Shown here: positions 1-7,571 of the stretch, one piece after another
How the letters are laid out: every line of letters begins with the position of its first letter
Numbering within the stretch: position 1 is the stretch's first letter
Assembly (NCBI GenBank): GCA_943325355.2
Contig: CALPPA020000065.1
Location: 1-8,644 of the forward strand
Reading direction: 5' to 3'
DNA: 8,644 nt
Source of the DNA: Klebsiella pneumoniae
GTDB lineage: Bacteria > Bacteroidota > Bacteroidia > Flavobacteriales > Flavobacteriaceae
The notes under the pieces: generated by a model
Databases searched by the model: none
The model's input: only the letters and a program-made list of their open reading frames with translations
Told to the model about the DNA's origin: nothing
Position numbers and translations under genes: made by a program

Positions 1-1230
1 ATTATTAAACCCATCGTTGTTAATCAATGGCAAGAAGTGACTTTTAATTTTGCCAATGATCCATATATAAATCTAGATCCAGCTTCTCTTCCGCCCATTA
101 ACAGAACTGATTTTAATAGAGTTCTCTTGCAAATTAATGGCGAAAACAACAATAGTAAAGTGTTGGCTTATATTGATGATTTTTATTATTTAGGAGCTGC
201 TTTGCCTCCTCCCGTAGTATTTGACCAATTGGTTTGGAATGATGAGTTTGATGTTAATGGAGCTGTTGATGGTACAAAATGGTTTCACCAAACACAGCTT
301 CCTTCTGGCGGAAGTTGGTTTAACGGAGAAATTCAACATTATACCAACAGAGTTGATAATTCAGTAGTTACTAATGGTTTTTTAAATATCATTGCCAAAA
401 AAGAGACGTATCAAAACCAAGGAGTAACTAAATCGTATACTTCAGCCCGATTAAATTCGAAATTTGCTTTTAAATATGGACGAGTAGAAGTAAGAGCAAA
501 ACTTCCTTCAGGAGTCGGAACTTGGCCAGCAATCTGGACACTTGGAAAAAATATTACTGAGACGGGAGCGTATTGGAATTTGCAAGGATTTGGAACAACG
601 AGTTGGCCTGCTTGTGGCGAGATTGATATTATGGAACATTGGGGTAACAATCAAAATTATGTTCAAAGTGCGATGCATACTCCCTCAAGTTTTGGAGGGA
701 CAGTGAATGTAGGAGGGCAAACCATTGCAACAGCTTCAAGCGCATTTCACATCTATTCGTTAGATTGGTTTGTAGACAAAATGGTTTTTAGTGTAGATGG
801 CAAGGTTCATTATATCTATCAGCCGGCGACTTTAAATGCAAATACTTGGCCATTTGATAAAGAACAATACTTGCTTTTGAATGTTGCAATTCAATCAAGC
901 ATATTTTCTGGTTTTACTCAAGGCGCTATGGAAATTGATTATGTGCGTGTTTATAAAGAAAAGACATTGTCCACAAATGAAAATGTATCGATAAAAGAAT
1001 CCATTCGTTTTAGTCCAAATCCAGTAAAAGATCTTTTGACTGTGAATATCCCTGAAAATTTTTCAGGTTCCAAAATTGCTATTTTTTCATTACTAGGGCA
1101 AAAAATCGCCACTTTTAATTCAAAAGACACGACATTAACTATTGATACATCAAGATATAAATCCGGAATTTACATAATGCAAATTTTGAATAACAATGAA
1201 AATGTGTGTTTTAAAATTATAAAAGAATAA
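1..1230 (+). CDS. Secreted GH16 beta-glucanase (laminarinase type) with T9SS sorting domain, 5'-truncated by window edge
   Basis: The reading frame is open from base 1, so the true start lies upstream; a GTG at 37 is not the start. There are 409 visible residues. Residues 1 to about 65 look like the end of a jelly-roll carbohydrate-binding-like module (W-Q-E-V-T-F near the edge, Y-I-D-D-F-Y-Y at about 57-63). Residues about 75-320 form the GH16 catalytic domain, with a GRVEVRAKLP block (160-169), a W-P-A-I-W block, and the catalytic motif E-I-D-I-M-E at 207-212 (nucleophile Glu207, Asp209, acid/base Glu212; DNA 619-636). This E-x-D-x-x-E form is typical of laminarinase-like GH16 enzymes that cut beta-1,3 or mixed beta-1,3/1,4 glucans. 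Residues about 333-409 form a type A T9SS C-terminal domain (F-S-P-N-P, then L-L-G-Q, S-G-I-Y, ending F-K-I-I-K-E), so export through the outer membrane to the surface or medium is expected. The family is certain; the exact substrate is inference. Confidence 0.95.
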   Translation: MIKPIVVNQWQEVTFNFANDPYINLDPASLPPINRTDFNRVLLQINGENNNSKVLAYIDDFYYLGAALPPPVVFDQLVWNDEFDVNGAVDGTKWFHQTQLPSGGSWFNGEIQHYTNRVDNSVVTNGFLNIIAKKETYQNQGVTKSYTSARLNSKFAFKYGRVEVRAKLPSGVGTWPAIWTLGKNITETGAYWNLQGFGTTSWPACGEIDIMEHWGNNQNYVQSAMHTPSSFGGTVNVGGQTIATASSAFHIYSLDWFVDKMVFSVDGKVHYIYQPATLNANTWPFDKEQYLLLNVAIQSSIFSGFTQGAMEIDYVRVYKEKTLSTNENVSIKESIRFSPNPVKDLLTVNIPENFSGSKIAIFSLLGQKIATFNSKDTTLTIDTSRYKSGIYIMQILNNNENVCFKIIKE

Positions 1231-1274
1231 TTAAATATTAATTGATAATAAAAGGGTAGTTCAGCAATAAATAG

Positions 1275-1299
1275 GAGTTGTTACTCCAACTCTTTCTTT
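1275..1299 (+). terminator. Weak hairpin between convergent genes, possible terminator of the GH16 gene
   Basis: GAGTTG (1275-1280) and CAACTC (1287-1292) form a 6-bp stem with a 6-nt loop. The + strand continues with TTTCTTT. An overlapping alternative stem, GGAGT (1274-1278) with ACTCC (1283-1287), is also possible. The hairpin begins 45 nt after the GH16 stop codon and overlaps the last codons of the convergent phosphoesterase gene. It could therefore stop + strand transcription, and less clearly minus-strand transcription. The stem is short, so this is tentative. Confidence 0.35.
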
Positions 1300-2609
1300 A
1301 AAATTACTTTATTCCACAATACTTCACCCTCCTTGTCAAATAAGGACAATTTCATTTGGCGGTTTGCTGCATTTCCAGAAAATAAAATTGTACCAAAATT
1401 ATTCACTGTAAATAAACTTCCTTCCACTTGATTCGTGTTCTTATCCTGTTTATAAGATTCGGCAATGCCAGAAGTTAAAGGAGAAACGGTCCAGTCGTAA
1501 AGTGGATAGGTTCCGTTTCTTTCTAATTTTGACAGTTCAGTAAAATGCCTGTCACCCGATAAAAACAGCACTCCTTTTATTTTATTGGCTTCAATTTCTT
1601 TCAATAATTTTTCTTTTTCTTCAGGATAAGTTGCATAATTTTCGAATCGTGCTGCAGTTGTGATTACTTGACCGCCAATATAGATAATTTTAAAAGAGGC
1701 ATTTGAACTAGAAAGAGCGTCTATTAACCATTCAAATTGTTCGTTGCCCAGGATTGTCCTTTCACCTGTTTTTCTATCGTTTGGAGATTTAAAAAAACGG
1801 TTGTCAAGCAAGAAAAATTGAGCGTCACCCCAGTTAAAAGTAGAATAATTACCCTCGTTTTGTTCTGGGTTCATTCCATAGCTTTTGTTTGCCCAAAAAT
1901 TTTTGAACGCTTCTAAAGTTAGATTTTTGTTGTAAAAACTCCTGTCACTATCGTTTGGTCCAAAATCGTGATCATCCCAAATAGCAAAATTTTGTGTTTT
2001 TGCCAGCAAGGGCTGCATTTCTTTTATAGAGCGAGTATGTGTGTAGCGATGCAAGATTCCGGTTTTACTATCCCAATCGGCTTCACGTAAATAGATGTTA
2101 TCACCTCCCCAAATCATAATATCAGGATTTTTTGTATTTATGGATTCAAAAATGGGGTAGCCGCTTCCGTATCCTTTTCCAGGTCGGTCTAGTTCGGGTT
2201 CGTTTATATAATTACAACTACCAATGGCTACTGTAAAATCAGGTGCGTCTTCTCGCCATTGCCATAATTTTTTGGAAGAAAATGAAGTTTCATAAGGCAA
2301 AACAACTTTTATATTATTTATAAAAACGTTGTATTTGTATTTTTTTCCGGGTACAAGTTTGTCTACTATAATATGATAGGTAAAACCATTCTCTTTAGAA
2401 GAATTGTAAGTATCTGAACTAAATACTTTTGTTGGATTGTCTATTGCAAAATATTCGATTTTTACAGAAGCATTTTCTTTGGCTTGAAGCCAAATAACAG
2501 CCTCTTTCATTTCACAGTAACCCACCATAGGGCCAGATTGCAAAAGATTGTTTTGGGAGAATCCAAGAGAAAAGGACAAAAGCAGCACTATTTGTAAAAC
2601 ATTTTTCAT
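1281..2609 (-). CDS. Secreted PhoD-like metallophosphoesterase (alkaline phosphatase D family)
   Basis: The protein has 442 residues when started at the ATG at 2609. That start gives a clean signal peptide (M-K-N-V-L, hydrophobic core, cleavage after F-S-Q at about residue 19); an in-frame GTG four codons upstream is a weaker choice. Residues about 25-110 form the beta-sandwich domain typical of PhoD N-termini. The catalytic domain follows with G-S-C-N (Cys132), G-G-D-N-I-Y (Asp170, Tyr173), W-D-D-H-D-F-G-P-N-D (211-220), L-D-N-R (268-271) and S-G-D-R-H-F (351-356). From memory, Bacillus subtilis PhoD uses a Cys, Asp and Tyr at the corresponding places to bind Fe in an Fe/Ca centre, so the ligand set seems kept. 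Expected activity is hydrolysis of phosphomonoesters or phosphodiesters in the periplasm or outside the cell. There is no T9SS domain. It lies 97-99 nt behind the small barrel gene with no strong terminator between, so co-transcription is possible. The exact substrate is unknown. Confidence 0.87.
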   Translation of the reverse strand: MKNVLQIVLLLSFSLGFSQNNLLQSGPMVGYCEMKEAVIWLQAKENASVKIEYFAIDNPTKVFSSDTYNSSKENGFTYHIIVDKLVPGKKYKYNVFINNIKVVLPYETSFSSKKLWQWREDAPDFTVAIGSCNYINEPELDRPGKGYGSGYPIFESINTKNPDIMIWGGDNIYLREADWDSKTGILHRYTHTRSIKEMQPLLAKTQNFAIWDDHDFGPNDSDRSFYNKNLTLEAFKNFWANKSYGMNPEQNEGNYSTFNWGDAQFFLLDNRFFKSPNDRKTGERTILGNEQFEWLIDALSSSNASFKIIYIGGQVITTAARFENYATYPEEKEKLLKEIEANKIKGVLFLSGDRHFTELSKLERNGTYPLYDWTVSPLTSGIAESYKQDKNTNQVEGSLFTVNNFGTILFSGNAANRQMKLSLFDKEGEVLWNKVILKKELE

Positions 2610-2708
2610 TTTAAAAATCACTTTAATTAATTAATTTACAAACAAAACACATTTCATTAGAAATTAAGTTATGTAGGTGTTATTTTAATTCAATTAGGTT
2701 GCATTGTT

Positions 2709-3254
2709 TTAAAAATACGCTCTAACAAATGGCACAAAAGGTTCAGTATCATAACGGTCGTTTTGCAATACATTAAAACCTATGCCAATGGTTACGTTTC
2801 CTGTTCTATAACCAGCGCCAAGAATTAAACTAGTATCCCAATAATCTTCGGAATAATTCGAAAAACCCTCTTCTTGATAATTTACTCGAGATTGATTTAA
2901 ACCTACTGAAAGCTGAATTTCAGGAATAGGATTTACTAAAACTATTGTGCTTATGCCATAAACAAACGAAGAATAGAAATTTTTTGAAGCAACATAATTC
3001 AAATTTATACCCGCTCCAAGAGCAACTATGGGATTAAAATTATAAATGGCGCTTGGCGCCAATAAAATATCAGTATAACCCGAAGAAAAACCTAGCCCGA
3101 TACCACCACCGAATTGCACATTGCTCCAAAAAGTATTCGGTTGTTTAGGAGTATATTTAGGTCCTTGTGCAAAAATATCATTAACAAACAATAAGGTTAA
3201 CAAAACCAAAATTGGTTTTAGAACAATTTTCAAGCTACTCTTTTGCATAAGCAT
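2709..3254 (-). CDS. Small outer-membrane beta-barrel protein, function unknown (homologues often mislabelled alpha-ketoglutarate decarboxylase)
   Basis: The protein has 181 residues from the ATG at 3254, or 179 from a second ATG at 3248; the sequence does not decide between them. Residues 1 to about 30 are a signal peptide with a long hydrophobic core, ending in F-A-Q. The mature part alternates glycine-rich and aromatic amphipathic strands (F-G-G-G-I-G-L-G-F, A-L-G-A-G-I-N-L, L-G-A-G-Y-R-T-G). It ends in P-F-V-R-A-Y-F, with a terminal Phe like the beta-signal read by the BAM machinery. This supports an 8-stranded or similar outer-membrane barrel. I recall flavobacterial homologues of this size, with W-S-N-V-Q-F-G-G-G-I-G near the N-terminus, listed as alpha-ketoglutarate decarboxylase. 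Nothing here supports that activity, and the label probably comes from the neighbouring sucA. The gene is divergent from sucA, with a 110-nt gap to its start codon. Role unknown. Confidence 0.85.
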   Translation of the reverse strand: MLMQKSSLKIVLKPILVLLTLLFVNDIFAQGPKYTPKQPNTFWSNVQFGGGIGLGFSSGYTDILLAPSAIYNFNPIVALGAGINLNYVASKNFYSSFVYGISTIVLVNPIPEIQLSVGLNQSRVNYQEEGFSNYSEDYWDTSLILGAGYRTGNVTIGIGFNVLQNDRYDTEPFVPFVRAYF

Positions 3255-3275
3255 TGCTGTTTTTAACTAAATTTG
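3243..3275 (+). promoter_or_regulatory. Candidate distal promoter for sucA (TTG / TAnnTTTG)
   Basis: TAAATTTG at 3268-3275 fits the Bacteroidota -7 element TAnnTTTG, with a TTG at 3243-3245 and a 22-nt spacer, near the upper end of accepted spacing. Transcription would start near 3282 and give a leader of about 80 nt before the sucA ATG. The -33 part overlaps the 5' end of the divergent barrel gene. Matches of this kind also occur by chance in A+T-rich DNA. Confidence 0.35.
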
Positions 3276-3319
3276 GCATAAATGTATCTAAAAAAAAGTA
3301 TATACTTATTGTATTATTG

Positions 3320-3327
3320 TATTTTTG
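3320..3327 (+). promoter_or_regulatory. Candidate -7 element for sucA
   Basis: TATTTTTG matches TAnnTTTG exactly and lies 37 nt before the sucA ATG at 3365, giving a short leader of about 30 nt. No TTG lies at the usual distance upstream (the nearest, at 3309-3311, is too close), so only half of the promoter is recognisable. It sits within an A+T-rich divergent intergenic region that must also carry the promoter of the barrel gene on the other strand. Confidence 0.4.
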
Positions 3328-3364
3328 CCGAACATTTTTAACAAAAAGTAGATTTTATACAATT

Positions 3365-6142
3365 ATGGATAGGTTTTCATTCTTAAATGCAGCACACACC
3401 GAGTTTTTTGCACAATTATACGATCAATATTTAGAAAATCCAGATAGCGTAGAGCCAAGTTGGAGAGGTTTTTTTCAAGGTTTCGACTTTGGAATGGCAA
3501 CTTATAACGGAGAAAATCCAGTGGTTCAAGCTCAAGAGGGGGCTTCTGGCACTGTTGATACTAGTTTAATTTCAGAAAAATTGCTGAAAGAGTTTAACGT
3601 CATCAAATTAATTGATGCTTATAGAACTCGGGGACATTTATTTACTCGAACAAACCCAGTTCACAAAAGAAGAACCTACAGTCCAACATTGGATATTGAA
3701 AATTTTGGACTTTCGAAAGCGGATTTATCAACCGTCTTTGATGCGGCTAAAGTCATCAAAATTGCGCCGTGTAGTTTGGCGGATATTCTAGGACATTTGG
3801 ATAAAATTTACTGTCAATCCATAGGGGTTGAATATATGTATATCCGAAATCCAAATGATATTCAGTGGATTCAAAATAAAATTGGACATAATGATAACCA
3901 GCCTAATTTTTCTCCAGACGAAAAAAGAGCAATACTGGACAAATTAAACCAAGCAGTTTCATTTGAGAATTTCTTGCACACAAAATATGTGGGTCAAAAA
4001 CGGTTTTCTCTTGAAGGAGGAGAATCTATTATTCCGGCAATTGATGCATTGATTGAAATGGCTGCCGAAAAAGGGGTAGAACAATTCGTAATGGGAATGG
4101 CACACCGTGGTCGTTTGAATGTATTAGCGAATATTTTCGGAAAATCTACCCAAGATATATTTAGCGAATTTGATGGCAAAGATTACAACGATCAAGAATA
4201 TTTTGATGGAGATGTAAAATACCATTTAGGACTTACTGCTCAAAAAACAACAAAAACAGGTAAAACAATAAATATCAATTTGGCTCCAAATCCTTCGCAT
4301 CTTGAAACCGTTGGGGCAGTTATAGAAGGAATTACAAGAGCCAAACAAGACAAGTATTTTCCGGATGACTTTTCAAAAGTTTTGCCCATCGCCGTTCACG
4401 GGGATGCTGCCATCGCTGGTCAAGGATTGTTGTATGAAATCATACAAATGTCGCAATTGGATGGATACAAAACGGGAGGAACAATTCATATTGTAATTAA
4501 CAATCAAGTTGGTTTCACCACAAATTATCTTGACGCTCGTTCCTCGACTTACTGTACCGATGTTGCCAAAGTAACGCTTTCGCCGGTATTGCACGTTAAT
4601 GCAGACGATGCTGAAGCAGTTGTACATGTAATGTCATTTGCTTTAGATTTTAGAATGTATTTTGGTCGTGACGTATTTGTAGATTTATTGGGCTATAGAA
4701 AATATGGACATAACGAAGGAGATGAACCTCGTTTTACCCAACCTATATTATATAAAATTATTGCAAAACATAAAAACCCAAGAGACATTTATGCCGAGAA
4801 ATTATTGGCTGAAGGAATAATTGATGTAAATTATGTAAAAGGATTGGAAGTAATTTATAAATCAGGCCTCGAAGTAAACCTCGAAGAATCCCGTAAAAAA
4901 GAATTGACAATTATTACGCCATTTATGCAAAATGAATGGCAGGGTTTTGCAAAAGCAGGAATTACACAAATGCTTAAAAATGTTGATACGTCTTATCCAA
5001 AAGAAGGACTTACGGCTGTAGCCAATGCTATTTGTAATTTACCATCAGACAAAAAATTCATCAGTAAAATCCAAAAATTAATAAACGATAGAAAAACTAT
5101 GTTTTTCGAAACCAATAAGTTAGATTGGGCTATGGCCGAACATCTGGCTTATGGATCCTTATTGCAAGAAGGCTATGACGTTCGAATTTCGGGACAAGAC
5201 GTTGAGCGAGGAACTTTTTCGCATCGTCATGCTGTTGTAAAAGTTGAAGATTCAGAAGAAGAAGTGATTTTAATTAATAATTTGGAAGGCAAAAAAGGAA
5301 AATTCAACATCTATAATTCCCTATTATCAGAATATGGCGTTTTAGGTTTTGATTACGGTTATGCCTTGGCAAACCCAAAATCATTGACCATCTGGGAAGC
5401 ACAATTTGGAGATTTCAGCAATGGAGCTCAAATTATGATTGACCAATATATTTCGTGTGGAGAGGACAAATGGAACAATCAAAACGGAATAGTTTTGTTG
5501 TTGCCTCACGGTTACGAAGGACAAGGTGCAGAACATTCTTCAGGAAGAATGGAGCGTTTCTTGCAACTTTGTGCCAGACAAAATATGTATGTAGCCGATT
5601 GTTCAACCCCAGCAAACTTCTTTCACTTGTTGAGACGACAAATGAAAACTAATTTCCGAAAACCGCTAGTAGTCTTTACTCCAAAAAGTTTGCTTCGTGA
5701 TCCAAGAGTAGTTTCGAGCATCGAAGAATTAGAAAAAGGTTCTTTCCAAGAAACTTTCGACGATGAAACCGTGAACAAAGCAGATGTTAAAACCTTAGTT
5801 TTCTGCACTGGGAAATTCTATTATGACATTACTGCCGAAAGAGAAATTAATGGAAGAAAAGACGTTGCAGTGGTGAGAATAGAGCAACTATTTCCTTTGC
5901 CAATTGAACAACTAAAAGTAATTATTTCCAATTATCCAAACGTTGATGATTATGTTTGGGCACAAGAGGAACCAAAAAATATGGGAGCTTATAGCTATAT
6001 GTTGATGAATTTTGATTTAGTAAAATGGAGATTAGCATCGCTAAGAGCATCGTCTGCATCTGCATCAGGAAGTTACACAAGATCAAAAAATCGCCATGCA
6101 AAAGCGATTAAAATAGTTTTTGACAAAAATTTTGTTAGATAA
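3365..6142 (+). CDS. sucA: 2-oxoglutarate dehydrogenase E1 component (thiamine diphosphate dependent)
   Basis: The protein has 925 residues, close to the 933 of E. coli SucA. E1 decarboxylates 2-oxoglutarate with thiamine diphosphate and transfers the succinyl group to the lipoyl arm of E2, in the cytoplasmic TCA-cycle complex. The start at 3365 (M-D-R-F-S-F-L-N-A) fits the family. The frame stays open for 37 codons further upstream, but those encode an untypical hydrophobic stretch and run through the promoter region. The N-terminal E2-interaction segment is at about 4-40 (L-Y-D-Q-Y-L-E-N-P-D-S-V). The ThDP-binding domain has GMAHRGRLNV (244-253), N-P-S-H-L-E (309-314), HGDAAIAGQG (345-354; Asp347 is the metal-binding GD of the family), N-N-Q-V-G-F-T-T (379-386) and G-H-N-E-G-D-E-P (448-455). 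The transketolase-type pyrimidine domain and C-terminal domain follow, with E-G-Q-G-A-E-H-S-S-G-R, V-W-A-Q-E-E-P and a terminal S-A-S-A-S-G segment. No inactivating change is seen. It is probably co-transcribed with sucB. Confidence 0.98.
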   Translation: MDRFSFLNAAHTEFFAQLYDQYLENPDSVEPSWRGFFQGFDFGMATYNGENPVVQAQEGASGTVDTSLISEKLLKEFNVIKLIDAYRTRGHLFTRTNPVHKRRTYSPTLDIENFGLSKADLSTVFDAAKVIKIAPCSLADILGHLDKIYCQSIGVEYMYIRNPNDIQWIQNKIGHNDNQPNFSPDEKRAILDKLNQAVSFENFLHTKYVGQKRFSLEGGESIIPAIDALIEMAAEKGVEQFVMGMAHRGRLNVLANIFGKSTQDIFSEFDGKDYNDQEYFDGDVKYHLGLTAQKTTKTGKTININLAPNPSHLETVGAVIEGITRAKQDKYFPDDFSKVLPIAVHGDAAIAGQGLLYEIIQMSQLDGYKTGGTIHIVINNQVGFTTNYLDARSSTYCTDVAKVTLSPVLHVNADDAEAVVHVMSFALDFRMYFGRDVFVDLLGYRKYGHNEGDEPRFTQPILYKIIAKHKNPRDIYAEKLLAEGIIDVNYVKGLEVIYKSGLEVNLEESRKKELTIITPFMQNEWQGFAKAGITQMLKNVDTSYPKEGLTAVANAICNLPSDKKFISKIQKLINDRKTMFFETNKLDWAMAEHLAYGSLLQEGYDVRISGQDVERGTFSHRHAVVKVEDSEEEVILINNLEGKKGKFNIYNSLLSEYGVLGFDYGYALANPKSLTIWEAQFGDFSNGAQIMIDQYISCGEDKWNNQNGIVLLLPHGYEGQGAEHSSGRMERFLQLCARQNMYVADCSTPANFFHLLRRQMKTNFRKPLVVFTPKSLLRDPRVVSSIEELEKGSFQETFDDETVNKADVKTLVFCTGKFYYDITAEREINGRKDVAVVRIEQLFPLPIEQLKVIISNYPNVDDYVWAQEEPKNMGAYSYMLMNFDLVKWRLASLRASSASASGSYTRSKNRHAKAIKIVFDKNFVR

Positions 6143-6148
6143 AAAATA

Positions 6149-6211
6149 GTTTAAAGTTTAAGGGTTAAAGTTTCTGTTATAGAACTTTAAACTTTAAACA
6201 ATTCAACCCTT
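6149..6211. repeat. Nested inverted repeat in the sucA-sucB spacer
   Basis: GTTTAAAGTTTAA (6149-6161) is the exact reverse complement of TTAAACTTTAAAC (6187-6199), giving a 13-bp stem around a 25-nt loop. Two further complementary pairs overlap it: AAAGTT (6167-6172) with AACTTT (6183-6188), and AAGGGTT (6160-6166) with AACCCTT (6205-6211). Several mutually exclusive RNA folds are therefore possible. The spacer reads as two inverted, slightly different copies of a TTTAAAGTTTAA-GGGTT unit. There is no T tail typical of a terminator directly after the hairpin. It could be an interspersed flavobacterial palindrome, an mRNA-stabilising hairpin, or an attenuator between the E1 and E2 genes. Confidence 0.8.
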
Positions 6212-6223
6212 TAATAAAAAATT

Positions 6224-7465
6224 ATGATTTTAGAAATGAAAGTCCCTTCACCAGGGGAATCTATCAAGGAAGTAGAAATTGCAACGTGGCTAGTAAAAAA
6301 CGGCGATTATGTAGAGAAAGACCAAGCTATTGCTGAGGTTGATTCAGATAAAGCAACATTAGAATTACCGGCAGAAGCTAGTGGAATAATTACCCTAAAA
6401 GCAGAAGAAGGCGATGCGGTTGCCGTTGGAGCAATTGTTTGCTTAATTGATACTGAAGGGAAAAAACAATCGGGTTCTTCCGAAACTTTGGAAACAGTTG
6501 CTGAAGCAAAAAAGGAAGAAGCAAAACCTGTTGAAACTAAGAAAGAAGAAGTAAAAGTAGCGGCTCCGGTTGCTCCAACTTCTTATGCATCAGGAACACC
6601 TTCTCCAGCTGCTAGAAAAATATTGGACGAAAAAAACATTCAACCTTCTGACATCATTGGAACAGGAAAAGACGGAAGAATTACTAAAGATGACGCAGTA
6701 AACGCAACGCCATCAATGGGAACGCCAACAGGTGGAAGCCGTGGTTCTGAGCGAACAAAACTATCAATGTTGCGACGTAAAGTTGCCGAAAGATTAGTTG
6801 CCGCCAAAAACGATACCGCTATGTTGACTACTTTTAATGAAGTAAACATGACGCCAATCAACACCTTGCGAAATGAGTATAAAGACACTTTCAAAGCCAA
6901 ACACGGTGGTCTTGGTTTAGGATATATGTCCTTTTTTACAAAAGCAGTGACAAGAGCATTGCAACTATATCCGGACGTGAACTCTATGATGGATGGCGAT
7001 TATAAAATTGATTTTGATTTCTGCGATATCTCTATTGCAGTTTCTGGACCAAAAGGATTAATGGTTCCAGTGGTTCGTAATGCAGAGAATTTAACTTTTA
7101 GAGGCATTGAAGCCGATATTAAAAGACTAGCTATAAAAGCACGTGATGGACAAATAACCGTTGACGATATGACTGGCGGAACATTCACTATTACAAACGG
7201 GGGTGTTTTTGGAAGTATGCTGAGTACGCCAATTATCAATCCGCCACAATCAGGAATTCTAGGAATGCACAACATCATTGAGCGCCCAATTGCTTTAAAC
7301 GGTAAGGTGGAAATTCACCCAATGATGTACGTTGCACTTTCGTATGATCATCGAATTATTGATGGTCGTGAATCTGTTGGCTTTTTGGTTGCCGTGAAAG
7401 AGGCATTAGAAAATCCATTGGAATTGCTTTGTGACAACAATCCCAAAAAAGCTTTCGAGTTGTAA
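6224..7465 (+). CDS. sucB: 2-oxoglutarate dehydrogenase E2 component (dihydrolipoyl succinyltransferase)
   Basis: The protein has 413 residues, close to the usual 400 or so. E2 forms the core of the 2-oxoglutarate dehydrogenase complex and transfers the succinyl group from lipoate to CoA. Residues 1 to about 76 form the single lipoyl domain, with the lipoylated lysine in D-S-D-K-A-T-L-E (Lys43). A charged linker rich in K, E, A and P follows (about 85-122, with K-K-E-E repeated). The E3/E1-binding domain is at about 126-160 (S-P-A-A-R-K-I-L to [12 protein letters not shown]). The catalytic domain is about 176-402, with [13 protein letters not shown] (375-387), where His376 and Asp380 are the expected catalytic residues. 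The form D-G-R-E-S-V-G-F is that of succinyltransferases, as in E. coli SucB, and argues against an E2 of pyruvate dehydrogenase. The gene lies 81 nt after sucA with no promoter match between, so the two probably form an operon. The ATG follows an A-rich stretch with no Shine-Dalgarno. Confidence 0.98.
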   Translation: MILEMKVPSPGESIKEVEIATWLVKNGDYVEKDQAIAEVDSDKATLELPAEASGIITLKAEEGDAVAVGAIVCLIDTEGKKQSGSSETLETVAEAKKEEAKPVETKKEEVKVAAPVAPTSYASGTPSPAARKILDEKNIQPSDIIGTGKDGRITKDDAVNATPSMGTPTGGSRGSERTKLSMLRRKVAERLVAAKNDTAMLTTFNEVNMTPINTLRNEYKDTFKAKHGGLGLGYMSFFTKAVTRALQLYPDVNSMMDGDYKIDFDFCDISIAVSGPKGLMVPVVRNAENLTFRGIEADIKRLAIKARDGQITVDDMTGGTFTITNGGVFGSMLSTPIINPPQSGILGMHNIIERPIALNGKVEIHPMMYVALSYDHRIIDGRESVGFLVAVKEALENPLELLCDNNPKKAFEL

Positions 7466-7484
7466 TAAGCAACTTTTTTAATAT

Positions 7485-7524
7485 AAAATCCCAACTCGTT
7501 TTCAATAATGAGTTGGGATTTTTT
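7485..7524 (+). terminator. Strong intrinsic terminator of the sucAB operon
   Basis: AAAATCCCAACTC (7485-7497) pairs perfectly with GAGTTGGGATTTT (7510-7522), a 13-bp stem with a 12-nt loop. The + strand ends in a run of six T (7519-7524). It starts 20 nt after the sucB stop codon. The A-rich left arm makes it nearly symmetric, so it could also act on minus-strand transcripts. A shorter 5-bp hairpin (7458-7462 with 7470-7474), followed by seven T interrupted by nothing until 7479, overlaps the sucB stop codon and may assist. Confidence 0.9.
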
Positions 7525-7571
7525 ATTCGTGATTATTATTTTTAACTTTTTTATTTTATAAAAAACTTACA

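Noticed and set aside
37..39. GTG at 37 as start of the GH16 gene
   Set aside because: The frame is open back to base 1, and the residues before and after the GTG are one continuous beta-sandwich module. The gene is simply cut by the window edge and must begin with a signal peptide further upstream.
411..650. Minus-strand frame of 79 codons inside the GH16 gene
   Set aside because: It lies wholly within a clear GH16 catalytic domain on the other strand and shows no domain or signal of its own. The same reasoning removes the minus-strand frames at 3994-4179, 4373-4627, 5433-5615, 5623-5808, 6640-6900 and 7000-7278, and the + frame at 5455-5652.
2709..3254. Alpha-ketoglutarate decarboxylase activity of the small protein
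   Set aside because: No thiamine-diphosphate or other catalytic motif is present. Signal peptide, strand pattern and terminal Phe indicate an outer-membrane barrel.
3254..3364. In-frame upstream extension of sucA by 37 codons
   Set aside because: The extension encodes a Lys/Ile/Tyr/Phe-rich stretch not found at SucA N-termini. It crosses the candidate promoter elements and abuts the divergent gene. The ATG at 3365 gives the family-typical N-terminus.
6143..6223. Terminator between sucA and sucB
   Set aside because: The hairpin is nearly all A:T and is not followed by a T run. sucB has no recognisable promoter of its own, so full termination here is unlikely.
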